In this document: piece after piece, positions 8,993 to 17,611 of the stretch
Position numbering within the stretch: position 1 is the first letter of the stretch
How the letters are laid out: the number at the start of each line of letters is the position of its first letter
Origin: an uncultured Bacteroidales bacterium
GTDB taxonomy: Bacteria; Bacteroidota; Bacteroidia; Bacteroidales; Muribaculaceae
Direction of reading: 5' to 3'
NCBI GenBank assembly: GCA_902760865.1
Contig: CACWID010000009.1
Span: forward strand, 19,202-83,201
DNA: 64,000 bases
The notes under the pieces: model-generated
Told to the model about the DNA's origin: nothing
The model's database searches: none
The model's input: the letters and a program-made list of their open reading frames with translations, nothing else
Made by a program: the position numbers and the translations under genes

Positions 8993-9027
8993 CAAGGGCC
9001 CGCCGACGATGGCGCGCCCTTGCTTGT
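8993..9027 (+). terminator. Hairpin terminator before the RNA methyltransferase
   Basis: AAGGGCCCGCC pairs with GGCGCGCCCTT (one mismatch) around a GACGAT loop, followed by GCTTGTTTTTA. No protein gene ends upstream on this strand, so it probably ends the ncRNA transcript. Confidence 0.7.
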
Positions 9028-9106
9028 TTTTATGGATTGGGCAGTTGCCCCGGGTGACAAAATTTAAAACCTTAGTACTAAAACCTGTCAACTGAAAAAA
9101 AAGTAC

Positions 9107-9114
9107 TACCTTTG
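9107..9114 (+). promoter_or_regulatory. -7 element of the RNA methyltransferase gene
   Basis: TACCTTTG lies 24 bases before the ATG at 9138. A GTG start at 9114 would lie inside this element and is therefore unlikely. Confidence 0.6.
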
Positions 9115-9137
9115 TGGCGAGAAAAGGTAAATTGAAC

Positions 9138-10769
9138 ATGATGACTGATAAATTTGATATGGTGGCGAAGACCTTCCTGGGTCTGGAAGGCGTGCTCGCC
9201 GACGAGTTGCGCGCACTGGGCGCCGAGGATGTTACCGAGGGTAACCGCGTGGTGTTTTTCAAGGGCGACAAGGAGATGCTCTATCGGGCGAACTTCGCCT
9301 GCCGTACGGCGGTCCGTGTACTCAAGCCGTTCCTGACGCTCCGCTCCGACGGCGCCGATGACCTCTATGAGCAGCTCAAAACCTTTGACTGGGAACAGCT
9401 CATGAGCGTAAAGACCACTTTTGCCATCGATGCCACTGTCTATAGCGAGGACTTCACCAACTCGCGATTTGTCACCTATCGTGTCAAGGATGCCATCGCC
9501 GACTTCTTCAATGACAAGTACGGCAAGCGTCCCAGCATCCGACTTGACAATCCCGAAATTCGTCTTGACGTACACATCTCGGGTCGTGACGTGACCCTGT
9601 CGCTCGACAGTAGCGGTGATCCGCTGTTCAAGCGCGGATGGCGCGTGGCACAGACCGATGCCCCCATCAACGAGGTGCTGGCTGCCGGCATCATCCTGCT
9701 GAGCGGCTGGGACGGCAAGACCGACCTCGTGGACCCCATGTGCGGTTCGGGTACCTTCCTCATCGAGGCGGCGCTCATCGGTGCCAACATCGCGCCGGGC
9801 GTCTATCGTGACGGCTATGCCTTCCAGCAGTGGCCCGATTATGACGAGGAGCTGTTTGACAAGATTTATAACGACGACAGCGCAGAGCGTGAGTTCACCC
9901 ACAAGATCTATGGCAGCGACATCGAGGGCAAGGCCATCGCCATAGCACGTGCCAATGTAAAGAATGCCGGCCTGAACAAGTACATCGAGCTGGAACGACG
10001 CGACATCAACGACATCGCGCTGGTGCCTGAGGGCGGCACGCTCATCAGCAATCCCCCCTACGGCGAGCGCCTCAACGTAGATGACATCGTTTCGCTCTAC
10101 CAGGACATGGGCTATAAGTTCAAACACACCTTCAAGGGTTATAACATCTGGCTCATCTGCAACAATGACGAGCTGGCTCATAATGTGGGCCTCAAACCGT
10201 CGGTGCGCTACAAGCTCAACAACGGTGGTCTGGACTGCGAACTGCTCCAGTATGTCATCTTCGACGGACGCTATGACGAGATGCGTGAGCGTGGTGAGCA
10301 CATCCGCAACGAGGGCTTCCGGGCCAGCGAGCGCAGCAAGGGCAACTACCATTCCCGCCGGGTTGAGGGCAGCGAGGACCGTCCTCAGCGCCGTTTCGAC
10401 GGTGACCGTCGTGGAGACCGCCGCCGTGATGACGGAGGCCGCCGCGGTGGACCGAGGCGTCGTTTCGACGATGACCGCCGTGACGACAAGCCCGTCAGCG
10501 ACGAGGAGCGCAGGCGTCGTGGCGCGATCGAACGTGACCGCCGCATGATGGCCGATGTGGACAACCGCGACAGGAAGGGACGCTATGATGACGACTTCGA
10601 TCAGGAGTTCCGCCACACCTCCACGTTCGCCAAGCGCATCCTGCGCGACCGCAAGCCGACACTCGGTGCCGACAAGGAGGTGCCCATCATCCACGGTCGC
10701 CGCAAGAGCTGGAAACGCCGTGACCTGGACGAGAACACCGACAACACTCCCACCGACAACAACGAGTAA
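9138..10769 (+). CDS. Class I SAM-dependent 23S rRNA methyltransferase (RlmL/YpsC type) with a charged tail
   Basis: A protein of about 543 residues that methylates guanine N2 in RNA. An N-terminal THUMP domain (about 1-150; FDMVAKTFLGLEGVLADEL) is followed by the UPF0020 Rossmann methyltransferase with the SAM loop DPMCGSGTFLIEAA and the catalytic NPPY motif in SNPPYGERL. It lacks the second methyltransferase (RlmK) of the E. coli fusion. From about residue 395 a low-complexity tail of Arg, Asp and Gly (repeated RRxDD and RRGG blocks) runs to the end, which probably binds RNA. The ATG at 9138 follows the promoter. Confidence 0.85.
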   Translation: MMTDKFDMVAKTFLGLEGVLADELRALGAEDVTEGNRVVFFKGDKEMLYRANFACRTAVRVLKPFLTLRSDGADDLYEQLKTFDWEQLMSVKTTFAIDATVYSEDFTNSRFVTYRVKDAIADFFNDKYGKRPSIRLDNPEIRLDVHISGRDVTLSLDSSGDPLFKRGWRVAQTDAPINEVLAAGIILLSGWDGKTDLVDPMCGSGTFLIEAALIGANIAPGVYRDGYAFQQWPDYDEELFDKIYNDDSAEREFTHKIYGSDIEGKAIAIARANVKNAGLNKYIELERRDINDIALVPEGGTLISNPPYGERLNVDDIVSLYQDMGYKFKHTFKGYNIWLICNNDELAHNVGLKPSVRYKLNNGGLDCELLQYVIFDGRYDEMRERGEHIRNEGFRASERSKGNYHSRRVEGSEDRPQRRFDGDRRGDRRRDDGGRRGGPRRRFDDDRRDDKPVSDEERRRRGAIERDRRMMADVDNRDRKGRYDDDFDQEFRHTSTFAKRILRDRKPTLGADKEVPIIHGRRKSWKRRDLDENTDNTPTDNNE

Positions 10770-10853
10770 ACAATTGAACACAGGAAAGGCAAGAAGGACA
10801 AAACGATTTACCTTTGTCTTTTTTGTCTTTCTTGTCTTTTCAAGCCAGCACGG

Positions 10854-11846
10854 ATGACCGGGAGCGAACATATCAATGAGTATTTCAACGGACGGGCGTT
10901 CATGGTGTTGAGCGCCGTCATGCTTGTTGTGACGGCAGCTCTGGCCTTGTCGATGGGCTGTCCGCCGCCATCGGTGGGGGAGAATGGCGCCTTTTTCTCA
11001 TTCGGCGGCAGCCTCTTTGAGCCCAGTACGCTGTCGGCCTCGGTAAATGTGTTGTGCCTGCTGGCCACCGGGGGCATCATGCTGGCGCTGAACAAGGTGT
11101 TCACCTATGTGAGGTCGATGACTCACTTGTTTGTCTCAGCCTTCTTCCTGCTGCAGATGGCAAATCCGCAGGCCCTGGTCGCCCTCAATCCTGGCACGCT
11201 GCTGTGCCTGGTGGCGGCCATTGCCACGTTGCCGCTGTTTGCCTCCTTCCAGGACGGGCATGCTCAGCGCAGCATCTTCCTGATTTTTGCGCTGGCAGCG
11301 GCTGGCAGTATGTTCCATTATGGTTTTTTGGTGCTGATGCCTGCCTTCTTCCTGGGCTTCCTCAATATGGGAGTGCTTAACCTCAAGGGCCTGCTGGCGA
11401 TCCTTTTCGGCCTGGTGACGCCGTTTTGGATTGTCCTGGGACTCGGCATCGCGACGCCTGCCGACTTTGTCGCTCCTGCCATCAGCGGAGTCTGGCAACT
11501 TGCTGGCGGTATCTGGCCCAATGTGCTGCTGATTGTGGCGGCTGTGACTGCCCTGCTCGGCATCGTACTCGCCGTGATGAATCTGCCCACCATCATGAAC
11601 TACAGGATGCAGACGCGTGTCTATAACGCATTCTTTGTCATCACGCTCGCCATGTCGGTCATCGCCATGTGCCTCGACTGCCGTGACGTGGCGGTGTTCC
11701 TGCCCCTGCTTGGGCTGATGGTGTCGGTCCAGGTGGCTCAGGCTCACACGTTGCGCACCTCGAGGCGCTATCGCTACGTTTTCCTGCTACTGTTCATCGC
11801 GGCCTGTATCGCTTCGGCCGCCGCTAACCTGATGATACCGTCATGA
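10854..11846 (+). CDS. Polytopic inner-membrane protein of unknown function
   Basis: A 330-residue protein with roughly eight to ten hydrophobic helices (for example 17-37, 60-80, 106-125, 150-175, 180-200, 220-242, 260-280, 305-325) and no charged catalytic motif. I do not recognise a named family; similar-looking membrane proteins are common in Bacteroidales. It overlaps the pdxB start by 4 bases (ATGA), so the two are translationally coupled, and it follows the methyltransferase by 84 bases. Confidence 0.7.
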   Translation: MTGSEHINEYFNGRAFMVLSAVMLVVTAALALSMGCPPPSVGENGAFFSFGGSLFEPSTLSASVNVLCLLATGGIMLALNKVFTYVRSMTHLFVSAFFLLQMANPQALVALNPGTLLCLVAAIATLPLFASFQDGHAQRSIFLIFALAAAGSMFHYGFLVLMPAFFLGFLNMGVLNLKGLLAILFGLVTPFWIVLGLGIATPADFVAPAISGVWQLAGGIWPNVLLIVAAVTALLGIVLAVMNLPTIMNYRMQTRVYNAFFVITLAMSVIAMCLDCRDVAVFLPLLGLMVSVQVAQAHTLRTSRRYRYVFLLLFIAACIASAAANLMIPS

Positions 11847-12856
11847 AAGTCATCGTTGATAGCCACATACCTCACATCCGGGGAGTGATTGAGCCCTATG
11901 CCGAGGTGCTGTATCTAGAGCCTGGCGATATCAACCGTGAGGCTGTGCGCGATGCCGATGCGCTCATCATCCGCACCCGCACCCGCTGCGACGCCGCCCT
12001 GCTCGACGGCAGCTGCGTTCGCTTCATCGGGTCGGCCACCATCGGCACCGACCACATTGACCTCGACTACTGCGCTGCCCACGGCATCACCGTTCACAAC
12101 GCCCCCGGCTGCAACGCTCCGGCCGTTGCCCAGTGGGTCTTCTGCGCCATTGCTGCCTGGATGCGTCAGCGCCATATTACCTCTCCCGCCGGCCTCACCC
12201 TAGGCATCGTCGGCGTGGGCCACATCGGCTCTATCGTCGCCCGCTGGGGTAGGGCACTCGGCTTCACCGTCCTTCTCAACGACCCCCCTAGGGTGATAGC
12301 GGAGAAAACGGGGATGACTTTTGATACGGTTTTTCTCCCGTTAGAGGAGTTACAGCGCCGTTGTGACATCATCACCTTCCACACGCCCATCACCCGTGAC
12401 GGCCAGTGGCCTACGTGGCACCTGTGTGACCAGGCGTTCCTCGACGGTCTGGACCATTGCCGCCTGATTCTTGATGCTGCCCGCGGCCCTATTGCCGATA
12501 ATGCCGCCCTGCTGGCTTGGCACGGCGATGTCGGCCTCGACTGTTGGGAGAACGAACCCGACATTTCCCGCGAATTGCTTGAGAAAGCCATTGTCGCCAC
12601 ACCCCATATCGCCGGCTACAGCGCTGAGGGCAAGCAGCGCGGCACCGCCATGATGCTCGAGGCCTTGAATGATTTCTACGGCTGGGATATTCCTGTCCCG
12701 ACGATTAACTGCCCCGCCACAGGCGCGGCACAGGTAACCCTTGATGGAATCGCTGCCAGCTACGACATCCTGGCTGACACCGCCCGCTTGAAAGCTGACC
12801 CTGACGCCTTCGAGTCCCAGCGCAATAACTACTTCCATCGTCCTGAATATCAGTGA
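11843..12856 (+). CDS. pdxB: Erythronate-4-phosphate dehydrogenase (vitamin B6 synthesis)
   Basis: A 337-residue enzyme of the D-2-hydroxyacid dehydrogenase family oxidising 4-phosphoerythronate in the DXP-dependent pyridoxal phosphate pathway. It shows the PdxB N-terminus (KVIVDSHIPHIRG), the start of the NAD-binding fold GVGHIGSIVARWGRALGF at about 120, and the family catalytic triad as arginine in DAARGP, glutamate in WENEP and histidine in TPHIAGYS. The C-terminal dimerisation segment is present but short. Coupled to the upstream membrane-protein gene. Confidence 0.92.
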   Translation: MKVIVDSHIPHIRGVIEPYAEVLYLEPGDINREAVRDADALIIRTRTRCDAALLDGSCVRFIGSATIGTDHIDLDYCAAHGITVHNAPGCNAPAVAQWVFCAIAAWMRQRHITSPAGLTLGIVGVGHIGSIVARWGRALGFTVLLNDPPRVIAEKTGMTFDTVFLPLEELQRRCDIITFHTPITRDGQWPTWHLCDQAFLDGLDHCRLILDAARGPIADNAALLAWHGDVGLDCWENEPDISRELLEKAIVATPHIAGYSAEGKQRGTAMMLEALNDFYGWDIPVPTINCPATGAAQVTLDGIAASYDILADTARLKADPDAFESQRNNYFHRPEYQ

Positions 12857-13268
12857 GTTTTTGTCATTTCCTCACGTTGGGTCATGAGGTTTCTTTTTAT
12901 TATGGCATCCATTTGGTCGGTTGATGAGGCTACCGAAATCGAGAGGAGGCTTGAGGGGTTTTGGTCGAAAAAAGCGGGGGGGGTGTGTTAAAATACTGTT
13001 AAATTTTCGTTAATTAGTTGGACCTCAATAGATTAGATTTTTCGTTGAAAATTGGTGCGCGTTGGCAACGCGCAATACTGGACGGTGCGGGCAGCTGGGA
13101 GTGTTATTACGTGTCTGACTAGGTGGAATGTGGTCATGGCTTGTTGATTATTTTCTGTCAAAGGTATTGTGTCGGGAGGTGTTTGTCAAGGATAAAAAGA
13201 TTTGTTTTCATTTTTTAGGGTGGGCTGGGTGATGTGGAAGAAGTTTTTCGGTAAAAATGGGCTGGGGA
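12857..13268. other. Intergenic stretch, G+T-rich on this strand, no gene seen
   Basis: No supported reading frame. The strand is rich in G and T and poor in C from about 12890 to 13290. One small hairpin is visible (GCGCGTTGGCAACGCGC near 13058). No terminator is obvious after pdxB. Confidence 0.6.
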
Positions 13269-13300
13269 TTTGGGGGAATGTGATTTTGTTACTAATTTTG
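13269..13300 (+). promoter_or_regulatory. Rubrerythrin promoter
   Basis: TTTG (13269-13272) and TAATTTTG (13293-13300) are separated by 20 bases. The leader is about 55 bases and A-rich. Confidence 0.7.
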
Positions 13301-13358
13301 TATTTCAGAACGAATCATTAACGAACATCAATTAATAACTAAACTTATTACTATCACA

Positions 13359-13901
13359 ATGAAGGAATTGAAAGGAACCAAGACCGAGAAGAACCTGATG
13401 GAAGCCTTTGCAGGCGAGAGCCAGGCCCGTAACAAGTACACCTACTATGCCTCTAAGGCTAAGAAGGACGGCTATGTGCAGATTGCTGCCATCTTTGAGG
13501 AGACCGCCAACCAGGAGAAGGAGCACGCCAAGCTGTGGTTCAAGCACCTGCAGGGTGGCGCCGTGAAGGGTACTATCGAGAATCTGGAGGATGCCGCCGC
13601 CGGTGAGAACTTCGAGTGGACCGACATGTACAAGCGCATGGCCGAGGAGGCCCGCGAGGAAGGTTTCATCGAGATCGCCGAGCAGATGGAAGGCGTTGCC
13701 GCCATCGAGAAACTGCACGAGGAGCGCTACCTCAAGCTGTTGAACAACATCAAGGAGGGTATCGTGTTCTCACGCGACGGTGACACCATCTGGCAGTGCA
13801 GCAACTGCGGTCACGTGGTTATCGGCAAGAAGGCTCCCGAGATGTGCCCCGTGTGCAACCATCCGCAGGCCTACTTCCAGATCAAGGCCGAGAATTATTG
13901 A
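13359..13901 (+). CDS. rbr: Rubrerythrin
   Basis: A 180-residue cytoplasmic non-haem diiron peroxidase that reduces hydrogen peroxide in anaerobes. The four-helix ferritin-like domain carries the iron ligands in [12 protein letters not shown] and [15 protein letters not shown], then EEAREEGF and [10 protein letters not shown]. The C-terminal rubredoxin domain has two CxxC pairs (CSNCGH and CPVCNH) for the electron-donating iron. Length and domain order are standard. Its own strong promoter fits oxidative-stress control. Confidence 0.96.
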   Translation: MKELKGTKTEKNLMEAFAGESQARNKYTYYASKAKKDGYVQIAAIFEETANQEKEHAKLWFKHLQGGAVKGTIENLEDAAAGENFEWTDMYKRMAEEAREEGFIEIAEQMEGVAAIEKLHEERYLKLLNNIKEGIVFSRDGDTIWQCSNCGHVVIGKKAPEMCPVCNHPQAYFQIKAENY

Positions 13902-13902
13902 T

Positions 13903-13945
13903 TTTAGGCTTTAGACCTTAGACTTTAGGCTTTAGACCTTAGATG
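13903..13945. repeat. TTAGNNN heptamer array
   Basis: About six units of 7 bases, each beginning TTAG (TTAGGCT, TTAGACC, TTAGACT, then again), follow the rubrerythrin stop directly. Confidence 0.75.
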
Positions 13946-13966
13946 GTTTGGAGCTATTGCGATTAA

Positions 13967-14003
13967 CAATGGCGGCGAGGAGTGGACTTCCTGGCCGCCA
14001 TTG
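13967..14003. terminator. Hairpin between convergent rubrerythrin and Spy-like genes
   Basis: CAATGGCGGC (13967-13976) pairs perfectly with GCCGCCATTG (13994-14003). It lies between two converging genes, and there is no long T run on either side. Confidence 0.6.
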
Positions 14004-14024
14004 GCATGTATAGAGTATTTGTAC

Positions 14025-14459
14025 TTATTGATTGCGTGCTTGGTCACGCCGTTCCTTGAGTTTCTGCTGGATGATGCTTTCCACTTCATAGAAGCGTTCG
14101 ACCTGATTGGGGGTGAGCACCGTAGCAAACTTGTCGATATACTTCATGCGGATGCTCTGAGCGCGTTGTTGCATTTCAATCTTGCGCTTCTCGATCGCTG
14201 CAGCATCACTGCTTGTGCAGGGCTTGATGGGGCGCTTGCGTTCGGCCCACAGGGCGGTCATTTCTTGGCAATAGGCGCGATAGATCGGCTCGAATTTCTT
14301 CTGCTGGGCCTCGGTGATATGGAGGCGGTACACGAGTTCGCGCACCTTGGCTTTATAGAGCCGCTCATTGAGCGTTGTACCCTTGTCGCCCTGGGCCATG
14401 GCCGTCATGCTGATGACGCTCAGCAGCAGGATGATGCATATCTTCTTTATCTTTTCCAT
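14025..14459 (-). CDS. Periplasmic Spy/CpxP-like protein
   Basis: A 144-residue exported protein: signal peptide (about 1-22, ending SMTAMAQ), then an all-alpha, Lys/Arg/Gln-rich body. Two degenerate LTxxQ-like segments are present (ITEAQQKKFEPIY and LTPNQVERFYEVE), as in the Spy/CpxP family of envelope-stress chaperones. It is the last gene of the ECF sigma unit, 13 bases after the anti-sigma-like gene, so it may be a stress sensor or output of that sigma factor. The family assignment rests on motif and context only. Confidence 0.65.
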   Translation of the reverse strand: MEKIKKICIILLLSVISMTAMAQGDKGTTLNERLYKAKVRELVYRLHITEAQQKKFEPIYRAYCQEMTALWAERKRPIKPCTSSDAAAIEKRKIEMQQRAQSIRMKYIDKFATVLTPNQVERFYEVESIIQQKLKERRDQARNQ

Positions 14460-14472
14460 ATCATTATCGGGT

Positions 14473-14808
14473 TTAGTATTCAGGAATCTCTTCTATCTCA
14501 TAGTAAGGTAACTGGGCCGCTTCCTCGTCGCTCAGGCTGCTCAGGAACTCGTCGATAGGCCCCTCAGTCTGCAAGGTGATGGTTTCGGTCTTGCTGCTCT
14601 GGTGGATAACCGACAATCCGATTCCCAGTATGAGCAACGCCACTGCTGCAGCCGATGCTGCCATCATCATGCCCCAGTGCCGTTTCTTTTTTGCCCGGGC
14701 CTGTTGCAGGATGGCGTTTTCGGTCATTGTATCAATCAGGTCGTTCAGATACTCCTCACTCTCAGTGTAAGGAAGTCTCTTCCCTATGTCATCTAGTTGC
14801 TCGTTCAT
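14473..14808 (-). CDS. Small single-span membrane protein, probable anti-sigma factor
   Basis: A 111-residue protein with a cytoplasmic acidic/helical N-terminus (about 1-42), one transmembrane helix (about 46-66, MMMAASAAAVALLILGIGL) and an acidic C-terminus ending EEIPEY. It overlaps the sigma-factor stop by 4 bases (ATGA), the usual arrangement for ECF sigma and membrane anti-sigma pairs. No zinc-binding anti-sigma motif is seen, so the role is inferred from position and topology. Confidence 0.6.
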   Translation of the reverse strand: MNEQLDDIGKRLPYTESEEYLNDLIDTMTENAILQQARAKKKRHWGMMMAASAAAVALLILGIGLSVIHQSSKTETITLQTEGPIDEFLSSLSDEEAAQLPYYEIEEIPEY

Positions 14809-15374
14809 CTTGTCGAGTGTTCTTTAATGTAGTTTTTAACCTTTTGTGTCGCATAATGATAATTGGTCTTCAGCGATTGAACGGTCTTGCCCGTGATGTG
14901 GGCAATCTCATCATAGCTCATCTCGTCGTAGTAGCGCAGATTGAAGGCGATGCGCTGCTGGGTGGGCAGTGTGAGCAGTGCCTGTTGGAACAGGGTTTCC
15001 AGTTCATGACCGTCGATTGAGGCCTCGGCCTGGAGCTTCGCTGCCAACGTATCTTCGAGCGAGTCTATGCTCTGGAACAGGCGTGTCTGCCGTCGCAGGT
15101 GCTGCAGGGCCTCGTTGGTGGCAATGCGGTAGAGCCAGGTCTGCAACGGCCCGTCGCCCCTAAACGAGTCGATCTTGTCCAGAATCCTGATGCATGTGTC
15201 CTGCAAGACGTCTTCGGCATCGTCATGCCCCACAACGATTCGGCGAATGTGCCAGTAAAGCATTTGCCCATACTGCTTCATTAGCCTTTTGAACCCCTCA
15301 TTGCGGCGCATTGGATCCTGGAGCATCAGTTGAAACGTGCTGTCATCGGTCATTGCTGCCATACTCATAATCAA
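14805..15374 (-). CDS. ECF-family RNA polymerase sigma factor
   Basis: A sigma-70 family, group 4 factor of up to 189 residues. Region 2 contains the core-binding and -10 recognition block (HDDAEDVLQDTCIRILDKI ... TWLYRIATNEALQHLRRQ), and region 4 has the helix-turn-helix (LPTQQRIAFNLRYYDEMSYDEIAHITGKTV). Starts at 15374, 15368, 15362 and 15353 are all possible. The -7 element ends only about five bases before the longest one, so the message is nearly leaderless or a downstream ATG is used. Cotranscribed with the anti-sigma-like and Spy-like genes. Confidence 0.9.
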   Translation of the reverse strand: MIMSMAAMTDDSTFQLMLQDPMRRNEGFKRLMKQYGQMLYWHIRRIVVGHDDAEDVLQDTCIRILDKIDSFRGDGPLQTWLYRIATNEALQHLRRQTRLFQSIDSLEDTLAAKLQAEASIDGHELETLFQQALLTLPTQQRIAFNLRYYDEMSYDEIAHITGKTVQSLKTNYHYATQKVKNYIKEHSTR

Positions 15375-15378
15375 GATG

Positions 15379-15386
15379 CAAAATTA
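15379..15386 (-). promoter_or_regulatory. -7 element of the ECF sigma operon
   Basis: Leftward TAATTTTG fits TAnnTTTG. The predicted transcription start almost coincides with the first possible ATG. Confidence 0.55.
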
Positions 15387-15503
15387 AGGTAAAAGTTAAA
15401 CTTCACAAGTGCTTTTTGTGGTGGGTATTTAACTTTTGCCCCTCTCAAGCATCATTAAAACGTACATAAACTCTAATAAACCGTGCTTATGAGATGGAAT
15501 GAA

Positions 15504-17594
15504 ATGAAACGACTTTTGCTGTTTTTCAGCATGTTCTTTTTTTTGTTTACTGTGGCCAGCGGGCAGACGTGTGATCCCAGCGGTGACTGTGGCGGTGACA
15601 CGATTCCAGGCAACTATGACGTGCTGTCGCCGATGGGGCAGTCGGCCGTGGAGATGATTGAGATGGCCGACCGGCTGGAGACGCTTGAGGGCAAGACCAT
15701 CGCCCTGGTGGGCGGCTCGTTCATGGCCAGCGTGACCCACGTTGAGCTCAAGCGTCTCATCCTTGAGAAATACCCCACCGCTACCGTCTATTTGCTGAGC
15801 GAGATCGGTTCGGCCGGACTGTTCCCTGGCCCCAACACCCGCAAACCCCAGGTCGAGCGATTCCAGCAGCGCCTGCTGGAATATGGCGTTGATGCAGTGG
15901 TGTCGGGCAACGGCGGCTGCGGCATCTGCACGCCCAAGGAGACAGGCAACTGCATTGCCGCCGAGTATATCGGTATCCCGTCGGTGATGATTGCGGCCCC
16001 CGGCTTTGACACCCAGGCCAAAACGACAGCCTATAATAACGGCGTGCCCGTGTTGCGTGTTGCGGTTTATCCCGGCGCGTTTGCCTCTCATACCGAAGAG
16101 CAGCTGAAGGAAAACACGCGCAATGTGCTGTGGCCCCAGATTGAGGCTATGCTTACCGAGACGCTTACCCAGGAAGAAGTCGATGAGAACGCTCATCCCG
16201 AGCCAGCCGATCCCCAGGCGCCCGTCTTCAGCGGCACAATCGACGAAGTGAACGAATTCTTCCGCGACATGATGTGGAGCGACGGTATGCCCATCATTCC
16301 ACCCACAAGGGACCGTGTCGAGGAGTTCATGAAATATACCGACTATCGCTGGAACCGCACCATCGCCGTGCTGTCGCCGTCCTACCGTCAGAGCCTCGTG
16401 TGGCATGTCGCCGTCAACGGCGTGATGGCCGGCTGCAAACCCGAACACATGCCACTGCTGATAGCCTTGACCAAGGCCATGACCTCGGGCGAATTCCGCC
16501 GCACCCTGGGCAGCACCCACGCGTGGGTCCCCTACTGCTGGGCCAACGGCCCCGTGGCGCGCCAGTTGGGCCTGGACCACGGTCAGGGACAGATCAACGA
16601 GGCAGCCAACGTCGCCATCGGGCGATTCCTGAACCTGGCGATGCTCAACCTGGCAGGCTACTACGTCAAGCAGGACCGCATGGGCACCTTCGGCTACCCT
16701 GTCTCGTGGTGCTTGGCCGAGGATGACGAGGCGTGCCTGAGGGTGGGGTGGAACCCCTATCACGTGCGCCAGGGCATCGACCTGAACGAGAGTGCGATAA
16801 CTGCAGCATCCACCCTGCTGTGGGGCAACAATATGCCGCCCGCTACTACCGACGGCGAGAAAATCATGCAGCTCCTTGCCTGGGACATCACCGAGCGGTG
16901 CCAGCTGGCATTGGGCAGCGGCGTGCAATATACCAACCGTGCCATCCTGATGACCGAGGAGGTGGCCGCCCATCTCAAGGAGACCTACGGCACCGTCGAT
17001 AACCTGGAGAACCAGCTCATCGCCACGGCCCGTCGCCCGCTCTATGAGCGTGCTTATGCCCACTACTATGCCAATCCCGGCAGTGCCATCGACCCGGACC
17101 ACACCTCGCTGGAGCAGTATATGGCCCGATTGCAGGAAGAGGAGAACGCCGAGATGACCAATACGCCCGAGTGGTATGCCAGCGACGCGGCCCAGATGCT
17201 GACCATCCCCACGATGGAAAAGGGCGCGACGGCATTCCTGATCACCGGCGACCCCTCGCGCAACAAGATACAGACCATGCCCGGCGGTGGCATGTCCACC
17301 GTCGCCGTTGAGCTGCCGGCCGACTGGGACGCCCTCATGGAGGAACTGGGTTATGAGCCCCTGCGCTCGTTCTACCTCGAGCCCATCTATGACGAGTTCT
17401 ATGACCCGCTGACCGAAGTGGAGGAGGTCAATGTGACGCCTGCCCCTGAGTCGGCTCCCGACGGGAAACCCCGCGTGCGCTATTACAATCTGGGCGGCCT
17501 TCAGAGCAACACCCCGTTTGACGGCGTGAACATCGAGGTGACGACCGATAGCGACAACAACTCCACTGCCAAGAAGTTTATCCGTGCCAATTAA
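15504..17594 (+). CDS. Exported UGSC-like protein with a second conserved domain, function unknown
   Basis: About 696 residues from the chosen ATG, which begins a clear signal peptide (MKRLLLFFSMFFFLFTVASG); in-frame GTG and ATG codons at 15483 and 15489 would put charged residues in front. Residues about 40-215 resemble the UGSC domain: a Rossmann-like fold whose signature (selenocysteine or Cys)-Gly-x-Cys appears here as GNGGCGICTPKETGN, followed by the typical GIPSVMIAAPGF and VPVLRVAVYPGAF strands. The second half (about 245-690), with VNGVMAGCKPEHMPLL and SWCLAEDDEACLRVGWNP, looks like the partner domain of such proteins. Redox or thiol chemistry is a guess; substrate unknown. Confidence 0.65.
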   Translation: MKRLLLFFSMFFFLFTVASGQTCDPSGDCGGDTIPGNYDVLSPMGQSAVEMIEMADRLETLEGKTIALVGGSFMASVTHVELKRLILEKYPTATVYLLSEIGSAGLFPGPNTRKPQVERFQQRLLEYGVDAVVSGNGGCGICTPKETGNCIAAEYIGIPSVMIAAPGFDTQAKTTAYNNGVPVLRVAVYPGAFASHTEEQLKENTRNVLWPQIEAMLTETLTQEEVDENAHPEPADPQAPVFSGTIDEVNEFFRDMMWSDGMPIIPPTRDRVEEFMKYTDYRWNRTIAVLSPSYRQSLVWHVAVNGVMAGCKPEHMPLLIALTKAMTSGEFRRTLGSTHAWVPYCWANGPVARQLGLDHGQGQINEAANVAIGRFLNLAMLNLAGYYVKQDRMGTFGYPVSWCLAEDDEACLRVGWNPYHVRQGIDLNESAITAASTLLWGNNMPPATTDGEKIMQLLAWDITERCQLALGSGVQYTNRAILMTEEVAAHLKETYGTVDNLENQLIATARRPLYERAYAHYYANPGSAIDPDHTSLEQYMARLQEEENAEMTNTPEWYASDAAQMLTIPTMEKGATAFLITGDPSRNKIQTMPGGGMSTVAVELPADWDALMEELGYEPLRSFYLEPIYDEFYDPLTEVEEVNVTPAPESAPDGKPRVRYYNLGGLQSNTPFDGVNIEVTTDSDNNSTAKKFIRAN

Positions 17595-17611
17595 GCCCCA
17601 ATGCCGCTACT

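Noticed and set aside
8624-9027. tmRNA, RNase P RNA or cobalamin riboswitch
   Set aside because: No tRNA-like ends or tag frame, no conserved GAAAGTCCGGGC-type RNase P core, and no B12-box; the downstream gene is an RNA methyltransferase.
9078-10871. 597-codon leftward frame opposite the RNA methyltransferase
   Set aside because: Antisense shadow. It spans promoter, gene and spacer and shows no family sequence.
15429-17102. 557-codon leftward frame opposite the UGSC-like gene
   Set aside because: Antisense shadow; His/Val/Gly-rich low-information product.
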